Assembly (NCBI GenBank): GCA_035627955.1
Contig: DASPKU010000012.1
Span: 1 to 64,000 of the forward strand
Direction: 5' to 3'
Length of the DNA: 64,000 nucleotides
DNA from: Phycisphaerales bacterium
Lineage (GTDB): Bacteria; Planctomycetota; Phycisphaerae; Phycisphaerales; UBA1924
Under the pieces are notes generated by a model. The model saw only the letters and a program-made list of their open reading frames with translations. It searched no databases and had not been told where the DNA came from. Positions 34,759 through 43,091 of the stretch are shown piece after piece; the first letter of the stretch is position 1, and each line of letters opens with the position of its first letter. Position numbers and translations under genes: made by a program.

Positions 34759-36912
34759 TCACCCGGCAAGCCCGCGCCGCCGCAGCACCAGCTGGATCAC
34801 CCGCGCAACCTCCGCCTGGTCCACGCCTGTGAAGCGGTGCAGCTCCGCCAGCTCCGGCTCGAGCCGGCGTGCAGAGGTCTGATCCAGCTCACCGCCCCCG
34901 AGCTCGAGCAGCGCCCTCACATACCCCTCGTGCGCCCGCCGCACCAGACCCGCCGCCCCCGGCGTGCTCATGAGCCGTGCCTCCGCCTCACGCCTCACCG
35001 CACGCGGCAGCTCGAACACCGGCTGGGTTGGATCCTCACTCCGCCCCACCCGCCGCACGAGCCCAGCCTGCCCGAGCCGCTCCAGCTGCTCTGCAAGGCG
35101 CAGGTCCGCCACCGACGCGTGCGGATCCTCCCCCCGCCGTGCCAGTGCAGCCGCCGCCCCGCTCATCGCCCGCATCGCCCGCACCGACCACCGTCCCGCA
35201 AACACCGACGCCCGCAGCAGCACCGCCAGGTTCGCCGGCTGCTGCACATCCACCGCCCACGCGGCAACAGCCTGCAGCACGCGCTCCGCGCTGAACGCCG
35301 CCAGATCAGTCACACCGGCCATCGCCGCCCGCTGCCGCAGCTGCGCCTCGAACTGCGAGGGCGTCATCGTCCCCGCCAGCCCCGCCGCCAGCTCCACCGC
35401 CTGCGGGCTGCCCCGGAGCACCGCGCACACCCGTGCCGTCTCCTGCGGGCGCTCACGCCACGCGCCCGCCTCAGGGCCCGCCACGCGCTCCAGGAAGTGC
35501 GCCGCCGTCGCCCCGGGCGCCGCATCCTCCATGGGCATGACGACCACCACCTCTTCGCCAGGAATGTGCAGCGCCCGCGACCCACCGCACAGCACCCGCA
35601 GGTTGGGGCACGCCCGCAGCAGCCCCTCGACCACCGGTGCAAGGTCCGGCCCCGCGTCATCGATCACCAGCAGCACATCGCGCGTGCCAATCCGCTCGAT
35701 CAGCTCCTGCTCGACCCCGCCGCCCCGCCCGCGCACGTTCATCGCGAGCGCGATCAATACCGTCGCCACGGACGGAGCGCACCCCGCCGGCACAGGCACC
35801 CACCACGCCCCGCCCGCAGTGATGTCCCGCACCGACCACGCCGCCGCGTGCAGCACGCTGCTCACCCCGCTCCCGCTCGGCCCAGCAACCGTGACGATCC
35901 GCCGGCTCTTGAGTGCACCCGCGACACGCTGAACCAGCGCCCCGCGCCCGATCAGCGCCCGCCGCGGCTGCTCCACATTCCCCAGTTCCCTCGGCATCAC
36001 TCCGTCGGACGCCCCGCCCGCCCGCGACGCGACAAATACCCGCCCCCCCGACAACTCCCGCAGCGAGTCCTCGATCAGCCCCACCGCCTCCTTCATCGAC
36101 ACCGCCCGCTCCGCCGCGCTCTTCTTGAGGCACGTCTGCACCAACCGCAGCACCCGCCCCGGCGTCCCCCGCGGCAGGGCCGCGTACTCCGGCTCCCCCA
36201 AGATCGTCAGCGCGATCGTGTCCGCCAGCGTCTCACCGCCAAACGCCGCCCGGCGGGCCAGCAACTCGTACAGCACGCACCCCAGCGACCACACGTCGCT
36301 CGCCGGCGTGATCACGTGCCCCCGCGCCTGCTCCGGCGACATGTACCCCGGGGTTCCCAGCAGGAACGCCGGCACTGTGCTCCGCGGGCTCACCTTCTGC
36401 ACCAGCGTCGCCGCGAGCGGGTCCACCGCAATGTCCTGCTGCCCCGCCTTGGCGATGCCGAAGTCCAGCACCTTCACCATGCCGTCCGCACGCACCTTCA
36501 CGTTCGCGGGCTTGAGGTCCCGGTGCACCACGCCCCGCGCGTGCGCCTCTCCTAACCCCAGCGCGATCTGGCGCGTGATCTCCAGCGCCTCCTCCACCCC
36601 CGGCGGGCTCACCCGCACCCGCTCGCTGAGCGTCGGCCCCTCTGCCAGCTCCAGCACGAGGTACGTCCCCGCCTCGTCGCTCTCGATGCCGTAGATGCCC
36701 GCGATGTTGGGGTGGTTGATGGCCGCGAGGGTGCGGGCCTCACCCTCGAACCGCGTCCGCCACAGCACGTCGCCCGCGTACTCAGCCGGCAGGCTCTTGA
36801 TCGCCACCGCCCGCCCGAGCTTCGTGTCTACCGCGCGGTACACCACGCCCATGCCGCCACGCCCGAGCTCGTGCTCGACCGCGTAGTGCGCGATGGTCTT
36901 CAGTTCGCTCAC
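34759..36912 (-). CDS. Serine/threonine protein kinase with C-terminal NTPase-like domain
   Basis: 717 residues from a GTG at 36912 that overlaps the MFS stop (GTGA). The kinase domain (9-280) is complete: LGRGGMGVVYRA (16-27), VAIKSL, VVHRDLKPANVKV near 127, DFGIAK near 149, GTPGYMSPEQARG. After a linker comes an STAND/LuxR-type ATPase region: IGRGALVQRVAGAL, IVTVAGPSGSGVSSVLHAAAW near 341 and VLLVIDDAGPDL. The Walker A position has Val instead of Lys (GSGVSS), so nucleotide binding there is doubtful. No membrane segment is seen. Coupling to the transporter suggests that it phosphorylates or senses with it. Confidence 0.9.
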   Translation of the reverse strand: MSELKTIAHYAVEHELGRGGMGVVYRAVDTKLGRAVAIKSLPAEYAGDVLWRTRFEGEARTLAAINHPNIAGIYGIESDEAGTYLVLELAEGPTLSERVRVSPPGVEEALEITRQIALGLGEAHARGVVHRDLKPANVKVRADGMVKVLDFGIAKAGQQDIAVDPLAATLVQKVSPRSTVPAFLLGTPGYMSPEQARGHVITPASDVWSLGCVLYELLARRAAFGGETLADTIALTILGEPEYAALPRGTPGRVLRLVQTCLKKSAAERAVSMKEAVGLIEDSLRELSGGRVFVASRAGGASDGVMPRELGNVEQPRRALIGRGALVQRVAGALKSRRIVTVAGPSGSGVSSVLHAAAWSVRDITAGGAWWVPVPAGCAPSVATVLIALAMNVRGRGGGVEQELIERIGTRDVLLVIDDAGPDLAPVVEGLLRACPNLRVLCGGSRALHIPGEEVVVVMPMEDAAPGATAAHFLERVAGPEAGAWRERPQETARVCAVLRGSPQAVELAAGLAGTMTPSQFEAQLRQRAAMAGVTDLAAFSAERVLQAVAAWAVDVQQPANLAVLLRASVFAGRWSVRAMRAMSGAAAALARRGEDPHASVADLRLAEQLERLGQAGLVRRVGRSEDPTQPVFELPRAVRREAEARLMSTPGAAGLVRRAHEGYVRALLELGGGELDQTSARRLEPELAELHRFTGVDQAEVARVIQLVLRRRGLAG

Positions 36913-38243
36913 GCCCGCCCGCCCCCCGGGCCTGCATCCCCGCCATTCGCAACCACGCTGTTCTGCCCGTGCGCCAGGTGCCTTCCATGCCGCACGGCGT
37001 ACCACGCGATGCACGCCCCCACCCCCGCCAGCAGTGCCGACGTGTAGTACGGCGCACCCGCCTCCCACTTCTGCGGCGTCTCATAGTTCGTGATTGCGTA
37101 CTTGAAGATCGTCCCCCCCAGCGGCGGCCCGATGATCGCCGCGACGCTGTTGAGCGCCGTGATCGCGCCCTGCGTCGCCCCCTGCTCGTCCGGCCGCACC
37201 GTCTTGGTGATCATCGCCTGGATCGCCGGCTGCGAGATCCCCGCGAAGCACGCGTAGCTGATAATCAGGAAGATCATCCACCCCTCGGTCACCGTGCCGT
37301 ACCCCAGGTACGCCAGCACCGAGATGCACACGCCCGTCATCAGCGTCCGCCGCTCGCCCACCTTCGCGATGATCCTGCCCGCCACCACGCCCTGCACGAA
37401 GAACGTGGCCACCCCCACCGCGAACAGCGAGTACCCCACGTTCCGCTCCGTCCACCCGTAGCGGTACCCCGTGTACAGCACCCACGTCACGTGCAGCAGG
37501 AACTGTGCGAGGCTCAGGAAGAACAGCGACAGCGCCAGCTCCGTGACCAGCGGGTACTTCAGCAGCGCGTTGAACGCCCCGATCGGGTTCGCCCGCCCCC
37601 ACCGCAGCGGCGCCCGCCGCTCCCGCGGCAGCGACTCAGGCACGACAAACAGCCCGTACATGCAGTTCAGCATCGTCAGCGCACCCGCCACGTAGAACGG
37701 GTAGCGGATGTTGCCCGTCATCTCGATGCCGAACCAGTCCAGCACGGGCAGCGTGTGGTGCGGGTCCCCCACCACGCCCCCGATCAGCGGCCCGAAGATG
37801 AACCCCAGCCCGAACGACGCCATCATCATCCCGAACGACGCCCCCCGCTTCTCCGGCGGCGTCACATCCGCCAGGTACGCGCTCGCCACCGTCACGCTCG
37901 CCCCCGACGCCCCGCTGATGAACCGCGTGATGTACAGCCACGCCAGCGTCGGCGCGAACGCCGACGCGAAGTAGTCGATCCCCGACCCCAGCAGCGCCAC
38001 CAGCAGAACCGGCCGCCGCCCGAAGCGGTCCGACAGCACGCCCATGAACGACGAGAACAGGAACGCACCCACCGCGAACAGGGCCCCGAACGTGCCCACC
38101 TTCGCCGCCGCGTCCGCCTCGCTCAGGTTCCCGCCCAGCTCCTGGATCAGCCGCGGCGACACCGGAATCAGCAGCCCGATGCCCATCGCATCGAGCATCA
38201 CTGTCAGCATGATGAACCAGATGCTCGCCCGCCTCGCCGCCAA
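36909..38243 (-). CDS. MFS transporter, TetA-like
   Basis: 444 residues if the TTG at 38243 is used, which has GGAGGAG 6-7 nt upstream. Twelve membrane segments. DAMGIGLLIPVSPRLIQELGG and FLFSSFMGVLSDRFGRRPVLL are the first-helix and motif A sequences of TetA/Bcr-type proton-coupled exporters. PEKRGASFGMMMASFGLGFIFGPLIGG is motif C of the antiporters. Substrate unknown. Its stop overlaps the GTG start of a serine/threonine kinase, so the two are co-translated. It is divergent from the hotdog dehydratase gene, with a short-word repeat between. Confidence 0.9.
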   Translation of the reverse strand: MAARRASIWFIMLTVMLDAMGIGLLIPVSPRLIQELGGNLSEADAAAKVGTFGALFAVGAFLFSSFMGVLSDRFGRRPVLLVALLGSGIDYFASAFAPTLAWLYITRFISGASGASVTVASAYLADVTPPEKRGASFGMMMASFGLGFIFGPLIGGVVGDPHHTLPVLDWFGIEMTGNIRYPFYVAGALTMLNCMYGLFVVPESLPRERRAPLRWGRANPIGAFNALLKYPLVTELALSLFFLSLAQFLLHVTWVLYTGYRYGWTERNVGYSLFAVGVATFFVQGVVAGRIIAKVGERRTLMTGVCISVLAYLGYGTVTEGWMIFLIISYACFAGISQPAIQAMITKTVRPDEQGATQGAITALNSVAAIIGPPLGGTIFKYAITNYETPQKWEAGAPYYTSALLAGVGACIAWYAVRHGRHLAHGQNSVVANGGDAGPGGGRA

Positions 38244-38296
38244 TCTCAGCTCCTCCAGGGGAGCCAGAGGATACAACCCCGAAAGAACATCTCGCG

Positions 38297-38336
38297 GCCA
38301 CTTCCGACTTCCCACTTCCCACTTCCGACTTACCCT
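38297..38336. repeat. Short-word repeat before the FabZ-like start
   Basis: A run of seven-base words, CACTTCCGACTTCCCACTTC followed by CCACTTCCGACTTACC, ends 7 bp before the ATG at 38343. Its design resembles the 34-nt repeats around the S23 gene. Confidence 0.55.
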
Positions 38337-38342
38337 CCCCCT

Positions 38343-38744
38343 ATGCACTTCGACCTCGTCGACCGCGTGCTCGAGCAATCCCCCGACCGCATCGTCACTT
38401 TGAAACTCGTCACCGGGGCGGAGGAGTACCTCCAGGACCACTTCCCCACCTTCCCCGTCCTCCCCGGCGTCCTCATGCTCGAGTCGCTCGTCCAGGCCGC
38501 CCAGCGCCTGCTGAAGGACCGCACCTCCACCCCGCTCGTGCTCGGCAAGGTCCGCGCCCTCAAGTACGGCCGCTTCGTCAAGCCCGGCAGCACCCTCCGC
38601 GTCGAGGTCTCCCTCCACAAGTCCAACGACGACGGCACCTTCGACCTCAAGGGCGAGGCCACCCTCCTCGACCCCCAGTCCCCCGAACAGCCCACCGCCG
38701 TCTCCGGCCGCTTTGTGCTCCGCCCCGTTTCCGTCGCCGGGTAA
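38343..38744 (+). CDS. FabZ-like 3-hydroxyacyl-ACP dehydratase
   Basis: 133 residues. The FabA/FabZ hotdog core is clear: DHFPTFPVLPGVLMLESLVQAAQ, with the catalytic His of DHFP and the Glu of MLES at FabZ spacing. The rest (VRALKYGRFVKPGSTLRVEVSL) is the typical central sheet. It would dehydrate 3-hydroxyacyl-ACP in fatty acid synthesis or a related lipid pathway. It begins a plus-strand run with an SseB-like protein, a long ACP and a second hotdog protein, which supports a dedicated acyl pathway. Confidence 0.88.
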   Translation: MHFDLVDRVLEQSPDRIVTLKLVTGAEEYLQDHFPTFPVLPGVLMLESLVQAAQRLLKDRTSTPLVLGKVRALKYGRFVKPGSTLRVEVSLHKSNDDGTFDLKGEATLLDPQSPEQPTAVSGRFVLRPVSVAG

Positions 38745-38767
38745 CCAGCCACGCTCAAGGGCTCCCG

Positions 38768-39550
38768 ATGTTCCATCCCTTCTTCAAAGAGGGCATTCTG
38801 GGCTGGCCCTTCAACGACCTTGAACGCGCCCTCGAGGCCGGTCTCACGGACCCCGCACGAATGCCGGCGTTCTGGGGACTGTTCCTGCAAAGCAAGGTCC
38901 TTGCCCTCGCCAAGAACGAAGTGCCCGAATCTGGGACAGGTTCCATCCTGGCGGTCTTCACCGCCCCGGAGGGCCACGCGGCCATCATCGCTTTCACCTC
39001 CCCTCAGGTGGCCCAGGCGACCATCCTCGAACCTACGCCAATGAGCGAGATCAGCCTTCCCACCCTGCTCGAATACCTCGGCGAAACCTCAATCGTTCTG
39101 AACCCCAGCGGCCCCTACGGCAAGGAGTTCCTCGCCGCCGAGCTCCGCGCCGGCAGGCAGGGCGTCACCCGCACCGGCCGCGACGGCATTCATGTCGCCC
39201 CGGGTACGCAGGTGTTTTTCGGGGCCCTCGCGGAAGACCCGCTCGAGTTGATTGAGGCCGTCACCTCCGTCTGCCGCGCCGATGAGACCATCCACTCGGT
39301 TTTTATCAGCGGCGTCTGCGTTCCCGCGGCCGGCGACACGGCCGCGCACCCGCTCATCGGCATCGATGCCCACGACTTCGCCGCGGCCAAGGCTCGCATC
39401 TCGCGGGCCATGGGCGGCTGGACTTCCCGCGAGAACAAGCCTGTCGACTTCATCAACATGCGTGAGGCGGGCACCTTCGCCGACCACCTTAAGAAGGACG
39501 GGAAGCGGATCTACAAGAAGCGGGGCTGGCTGGGCAGCCTGCTCGGGTGA
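38768..39550 (+). CDS. SseB family protein
   Basis: 260 residues. The N-terminal half has the SseB pattern (FNDLERALEAGLTDPARMPAFWGLFLQSKVLAL, then AVFTAPEGHAAIIAFTS). The C-terminal part (about 110-215) fits the SseB C-terminal domain (FLAAELRAGRQG, GTQVFFGALAEDPLELIEAV). In E. coli the family is named for serine sensitivity; the biochemical role is unclear. It lies 23 bp after the FabZ-like gene and before the ACP gene on the same strand. Confidence 0.75.
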   Translation: MFHPFFKEGILGWPFNDLERALEAGLTDPARMPAFWGLFLQSKVLALAKNEVPESGTGSILAVFTAPEGHAAIIAFTSPQVAQATILEPTPMSEISLPTLLEYLGETSIVLNPSGPYGKEFLAAELRAGRQGVTRTGRDGIHVAPGTQVFFGALAEDPLELIEAVTSVCRADETIHSVFISGVCVPAAGDTAAHPLIGIDAHDFAAAKARISRAMGGWTSRENKPVDFINMREAGTFADHLKKDGKRIYKKRGWLGSLLG

Positions 39551-39688
39551 CCCCGCCGGCCCGCCTAAAGCACCTGCGCCGCAACACATACAGCCGTCAA
39601 CCGCGCCGCACGTCCAAGTTTGTGCCAACTCACTTGGCCGCGTCTATCATGCTCTTTCCGCCGCATACACGTTGGGGACTGAAGCACG

Positions 39689-40072
39689 ATGACGCAAGAC
39701 GAGGTCTTCCAGAAGGTTCGCACGGTGCTCATGGACGCTCTGGCCGTGGACGAGGACGAGGTCACCATGGACGCCGTCCTCACCAAGGACCTGGGCGCCG
39801 AGTCGATCGACTTCCTCGACATCGTCTTCAAGCTTGAGCAGGCCTTCGGCATCAAGATCAGCCAGGGCGAGCTCTTCCCCGACAACGTCGCCCAGGACCC
39901 TAAGTACGTCCAGAACGGCAAGGTGACCCCCGAGGGCGTCGCCGCCCTCAAGGCCCGCATGCCCCACGTCAACTTCTCGAAGTTCGAGCAGGACCCGCAG
40001 CTCGGCAACGTCGCCAACGTCTTCACCGTCGAGGCCCTCGTCAAGTTCGTGCAGGGCAAGCTGAAGGCGTAA
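39689..40072 (+). CDS. Long acyl carrier protein
   Basis: 127 residues, against about 78 for E. coli AcpP. The phosphopantetheine site is DLGAESIDFLDIVF, with Ser39. After GIKISQGELF there is an extra stretch of about 48 residues (FPDNVAQDPKYVQNG and on to NVAN) before the last helix FTVEALVKFVQGKLKA. It lies between an FabZ-like and a second hotdog gene, so it probably carries their substrates. Long ACPs of this kind occur in planctomycetes and relatives, as I recall. The extension may bind a specific partner. Confidence 0.88.
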   Translation: MTQDEVFQKVRTVLMDALAVDEDEVTMDAVLTKDLGAESIDFLDIVFKLEQAFGIKISQGELFPDNVAQDPKYVQNGKVTPEGVAALKARMPHVNFSKFEQDPQLGNVANVFTVEALVKFVQGKLKA

Positions 40073-40075
40073 AGG

Positions 40076-40158
40076 TTCAAATCGCAAGTGGTCAAAGGGC
40101 AATGAAGCCCGCGGCGCTCCTCTGATTTGCCCTTTGCCCATTTGCCCTTTGCGAATTT
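40076..40158. repeat. Inverted short-word repeat between ACP and hotdog gene
   Basis: AAATCGCAAGTGG...CAAAGGGCAA (40079-40102) is the inverse of TTGCCCTTTGCCC... CCTTTGCGAATTT (40127-40158). The words TTTGCCC repeat three times on the right. The right arm ends just before the ATG at 40165. Confidence 0.6.
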
Positions 40159-40164
40159 CTCCCC

Positions 40165-40662
40165 ATGCGCTGGATGTGGATCGACAGAGTCGTCCTGCTT
40201 GAGCCCCGCCAGAAGATGGTCGCGCTCAAGAACATCTCCATGGCCGAGGAGCACCTGCACGACCTGCCCCACGGCGGATCAAGCCCCCTGATGCCCGCCA
40301 GCCTCATCATCGAGGGCATGGCCCAGACCGCCGGCATCCTCGTCGGCCACGCCAACAACTTCCGCGAGAAGGTCGCCCTCGCCAAGATCAGCAAGGCCGA
40401 GCTGAACGAGGACGCCCCGCCCGGCTACACCCTCCGCTACACCGCCACCATCCAGCACCTCGATGCGCTGGGCGCCTCCACCACCGGCACCGTCGAGCTG
40501 CTCGACCCCGCCACCGGCCACGCCCGCGCCATCGGCGCCATCGACCTCATGTTCAGCCACCTCGACCACAACCTCGCCGGCGCCGAGTTCCCGCAGCACA
40601 ACTTCGTCTTCAGCGGCCTCTTCAAAACCCTCCTCGAGACCAGCGGCGTCAAGCTCTCCTGA
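40165..40662 (+). CDS. Hotdog-fold 3-hydroxyacyl-ACP dehydratase-like protein
   Basis: 165 residues. The hotdog helix is visible in SPLMPASLIIEGMAQTAGILVGHANN, with Glu as in FabZ. The preceding catalytic region reads EEHLHDLPHGG instead of DHFPxxP, so the His is displaced or supplied by another His. The beta-sheet part follows (GYTLRYTATIQHLDALGASTTGTVEL). It is probably an acyl-ACP dehydratase or thioester-binding protein acting with the ACP just upstream. Catalytic competence is uncertain. Confidence 0.78.
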   Translation: MRWMWIDRVVLLEPRQKMVALKNISMAEEHLHDLPHGGSSPLMPASLIIEGMAQTAGILVGHANNFREKVALAKISKAELNEDAPPGYTLRYTATIQHLDALGASTTGTVELLDPATGHARAIGAIDLMFSHLDHNLAGAEFPQHNFVFSGLFKTLLETSGVKLS

Positions 40663-40704
40663 TAGGACCTATAGGACCCATAGGACCTATACGACCTACT
40701 AGGA
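40663..40704. repeat. Short-word repeat (TAGGACCTA) before prmC
   Basis: TAGGACCTATAGGACCCATA is followed by further copies of the word up to the prmC start. The same words in reverse occur at 10696-10729. Confidence 0.55.
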
Positions 40705-40710
40705 TTGACC

Positions 40711-41631
40711 GTGACACCACCGGCACAAACTGATCTGTGGACCACGCGCCGCCTCCTCGCGTGGATGCAGGAAACCTTCGCCAAAAAACACCTCGACGCA
40801 CCCCGCAAGCAGGCCGAGATGCTCCTCGAGCACGTCATCGGTTGCAAAACCCTCGAGCTCTACACCAACCCCGACCGCCCCGCCTCCCCCCTCGAGCGCG
40901 ACACCCTCCGCAACCTCGTCCAGCGCGCCCTCAAGCACGAACCGATCCAATACCTCGTCGGCAAGGAACGCTTCTTCGGCCTCGAGCTCCTCGTCGACAA
41001 GCGCGTCCTCATCCCCCGCCCCGAAACGCAGACCATCGTCGAAGAGGTCCTCCAGCACCTCCGCGCCAACCATGGCCAGTCCGCCACCAAAGGCGACGGC
41101 CTCCTCCTCGCCGACATCTGCACCGGCTCCGGCGCCATCGCGATCGCCCTGCTCAAAAACCTCCCCGCCGCCCGCGTGGTCGCCACCGACCTCAGCAAGG
41201 ACGCGCTCGAAGTGGCCCGCACCAACGCCACCCGCCACGGTGTCCTCGACCGCCTCGACCTCCTCGAAGGCGACCTGCTCGCGCCACTGCACGACCACCC
41301 CACCACCCGCGGCGTCGCCTCCCTCGATTACCTCGTCTCCAACCCCCCCTACATCCCCGACGAGGAATGGGCCGCTGTCGAGCCCAATGTGAAGGACTAC
41401 GAGCCGCACCTCGCGCTCCGCTCCAGCCCCGACGGCCTCACCCACGTGCGCCGCCTGATCAACGACGCCCCGCGCCTGCTCAAACCGCAGGGCCTCATGC
41501 TCATCGAGGTCGCCGAATCACGGGCCGCGCAGGCCGCCGACCTCGCCCGCGCCCACCCCGACCTCACCGACGTCCGCACGCTCAAGGACCTCTTCAACAA
41601 ACCCCGCGTCATTGTCGCGGCGAAGAAGTAG
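40711..41631 (+). CDS. prmC: Peptide chain release factor N5-glutamine methyltransferase PrmC
   Basis: 306 residues from the GTG at 40711 (AGGA 6 nt upstream); a TTG at 40705 is also open. PrmC methylates the GGQ glutamine of release factors. Helical N-terminal domain (PRKQAEMLLEHVIGCKTLELY). SAM-binding motif I is ADICTGSGAIAIALLKN, with acidic ATDLS. The glutamine-binding NPPY motif is VSNPPYIPDEEWAAVEP. Ends in VIVAAKK. It follows the acyl gene run, from which a short repeat separates it. Confidence 0.93.
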   Translation: MTPPAQTDLWTTRRLLAWMQETFAKKHLDAPRKQAEMLLEHVIGCKTLELYTNPDRPASPLERDTLRNLVQRALKHEPIQYLVGKERFFGLELLVDKRVLIPRPETQTIVEEVLQHLRANHGQSATKGDGLLLADICTGSGAIAIALLKNLPAARVVATDLSKDALEVARTNATRHGVLDRLDLLEGDLLAPLHDHPTTRGVASLDYLVSNPPYIPDEEWAAVEPNVKDYEPHLALRSSPDGLTHVRRLINDAPRLLKPQGLMLIEVAESRAAQAADLARAHPDLTDVRTLKDLFNKPRVIVAAKK

Positions 41632-41634
41632 CAA

Positions 41635-41666
41635 CGTGCCAGCGAGATGTCCTCACCTCGGTGGGG
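41635..41666. repeat. Palindromic repeat family A (diverged) after prmC
   Basis: GTGCCAGCGAGATG, TCCT, then CACCTCGGTGG. The pairing is imperfect. It begins 4 bp after the prmC stop. Confidence 0.7.
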
Positions 41667-41680
41667 AGCCGCGCGGGAAC

Positions 41681-41917
41681 TCAATCCACCGCGTTCTTGA
41701 CTTTGTCCCCCGCGTTCTCCACCGCCTTGCCCGCGTCCTTCGCGGCCTTGTCGATGTTCTCCCCCGCCTTCTCCGCCGGCCCCTTCTTCTCGCACCCCGC
41801 AAGCACCACCGACGACGCGGCCGTCGCGAGCGCGACGATCACGCCAACGACAAACGCCTTCCGCGCAAACGCCGAGAGCGAAGCAGTCAGAGCACTGGGA
41901 ATCGAAAGCGTGTCCAT
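41681..41917 (-). CDS. Small lipoprotein with LEA-like helical repeats
   Basis: 78 residues from the ATG at 41917 (GGAGGAG 4 nt upstream). A signal sequence ends in the lipobox LAGC. The mature part EKKGPAEKAGENIDKAAKD and GKAVENAGDKVKNAVD is a charged amphipathic helix with an 11-residue-like period, as in LEA or entericidin-type stress lipoproteins. It is likely held in the outer or inner membrane and may be stress-induced. It converges on prmC. Confidence 0.75.
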   Translation of the reverse strand: MDTLSIPSALTASLSAFARKAFVVGVIVALATAASSVVLAGCEKKGPAEKAGENIDKAAKDAGKAVENAGDKVKNAVD

Positions 41918-42193
41918 GATCTCCTCCGTAGCCGAACCACCGGCCGTTGCGGACTCTAGATGTACGACAAGCCCGCTCCAGCACCACCTTGATCCGCTTT
42001 CCATAAGCGAACTTTCATCGACCCTTTCACGCTGTTAGTGCTGACTACGACCGCACCTGCGATCACCCGGGCCCGCGCGGCCCCACCCGCGACCACTCGG
42101 CCCCGCACCACCCCCGGCCCAACCCCCGATTTGACGCCTACCCCCCGAATCTGCACCATACCGCTCCGGCCGCTCCGGCCGCCCTGCCTGGGG
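41918..42193. other. Divergent intergenic region
   Basis: Very GC-rich, with no convincing gene. Words such as CCACCCGCGACCACTCGGCC recur in part. It must hold the promoters of the small lipoprotein and nrdR, but no good -10/-35 pair is visible. Confidence 0.3.
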
Positions 42194-42688
42194 GTGCGTG
42201 TGCTCTGCCCGTTCTGCAACGCCAACGACGACAAGGTGATCGACAGCCGCAGCAGCGATGCCGGCAAGGTCATCCGTCGCCGGCGCGAGTGCCTCACCTG
42301 CCACCGACGCTTCACCACCTACGAACGCGTCGAGCAGACCGCACGCCTCACCGTCGTCAAACGCGACGGCTCCCGCGCCCCCTTCAACCGCGACAACATC
42401 ATGCGCGGCGTCCAGGCCGCCTGCGGCAAGCGCCCCATCCCCGAGGACGTCAAGGAGAACCTCGTCTCCGACATCGAGGAAGAACTCCACCGCGACTTCG
42501 ACCGCGAGGTCGAGAGCAGCATGATCGGCGAGCGCGTCATGGCCCGCCTCCGCGACATCGACGAGGTCGCCTACATCCGCTTCGCCAGCGAGTACTACAA
42601 GTTCCGCTCCGTCGACGAGCTCAAACAAACCCTCGAGCTCCTCGACGGCCGCATCAAGGACACCAAGGACCAAGGCAAGCTCTTCTGA
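42194..42688 (+). CDS. nrdR: Transcriptional repressor NrdR
   Basis: 164 residues from the GTG at 42194, which gives MRVLCPFC; GTG at 42200 is also possible. NrdR represses ribonucleotide reductase genes. The zinc ribbon is CPFC and CLTC (about 5-37) with RRRRECLTCHRRFTTYER. The ATP-cone follows (VVKRDGSRAPFNRDNIMRGVQAACGKRPI), and IASEYYKF-like FASEYYKF. Target NrdR boxes are not visible nearby. The next gene is an unrelated UPF0175 orphan. Confidence 0.93.
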   Translation: MRVLCPFCNANDDKVIDSRSSDAGKVIRRRRECLTCHRRFTTYERVEQTARLTVVKRDGSRAPFNRDNIMRGVQAACGKRPIPEDVKENLVSDIEEELHRDFDREVESSMIGERVMARLRDIDEVAYIRFASEYYKFRSVDELKQTLELLDGRIKDTKDQGKLF

Positions 42689-42702
42689 CTCGTATTGGGT
42701 AC

Positions 42703-42721
42703 CCCGTCTCTCCGAGACGGG
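42703..42721. repeat. Palindrome after nrdR
   Basis: CCCGTCTC pairs with GAGACGGG around TCC, within GGTACCCCGTCTCTCCGAGA. Its shape is like the palindrome in the PH-CoaE bridge. It may be a terminator without a T run. Confidence 0.6.
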
Positions 42722-42752
42722 TGGCCAGCTCCCCAGCGTACGATCGGCAGGG

Positions 42753-42986
42753 ATGACGCTGAACGTCCCCGGCGACATCATCGCACGATCTGGGCACACC
42801 ACCATGGACCTATTGATCGAGCTCGCATGTCGCCTGTTCGACGCCGACAAGCTCGGGAAGAGTGCCGCGGCTCGACTCTGCGGGATGGAACGCACCGCCT
42901 TCGAATTCGAACTCGATCGTCGCGGCCTTCCTCTTTATCACGTGACGGACGAGGACTGGGAGCTTGACTGCAAGTTCCGCCGATAA
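42753..42986 (+). CDS. Orphan UPF0175 family protein
   Basis: 77 residues. LLIELACRLFDADKLGKSAAARLCGMERTAFEFELDRRGLPLYHVTDEDWELD follows the UPF0175 antitoxin at 29179-29448 along its whole length (for example ELACRLF, then a helix-turn-helix-like AARLCGMERTAFEFEL). No DUF3368 partner follows; the next gene is a lipoprotein. It may be a leftover antitoxin or a stand-alone regulator. Confidence 0.8.
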   Translation: MTLNVPGDIIARSGHTTMDLLIELACRLFDADKLGKSAAARLCGMERTAFEFELDRRGLPLYHVTDEDWELDCKFRR

Positions 42987-43002
42987 GCCGACGAGCAGTC
43001 CG

Positions 43003-43070
43003 AGGCTCCTCCACTCCTCCACTCCTCCACTCCTCCACTCCTCCACTCCCCCACTCCTTCCCCCGCCCCC
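43003..43070. repeat. Microsatellite-like CTCCACTC run
   Basis: About six copies of CTCCTCCA/CTCCACTCC words end some 20 bp before the ATG at 43092. It is a slippage-prone pyrimidine tract. Confidence 0.75.
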
Positions 43071-43091
43071 CATCCGGCATTAGGATTCCCC

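Noticed and set aside
43003-43070. Part of a coding region for the upstream or downstream gene
   Set aside because: The UPF0175 frame stops at 42986 and the lipoprotein has its own start with AGGA at 43092.
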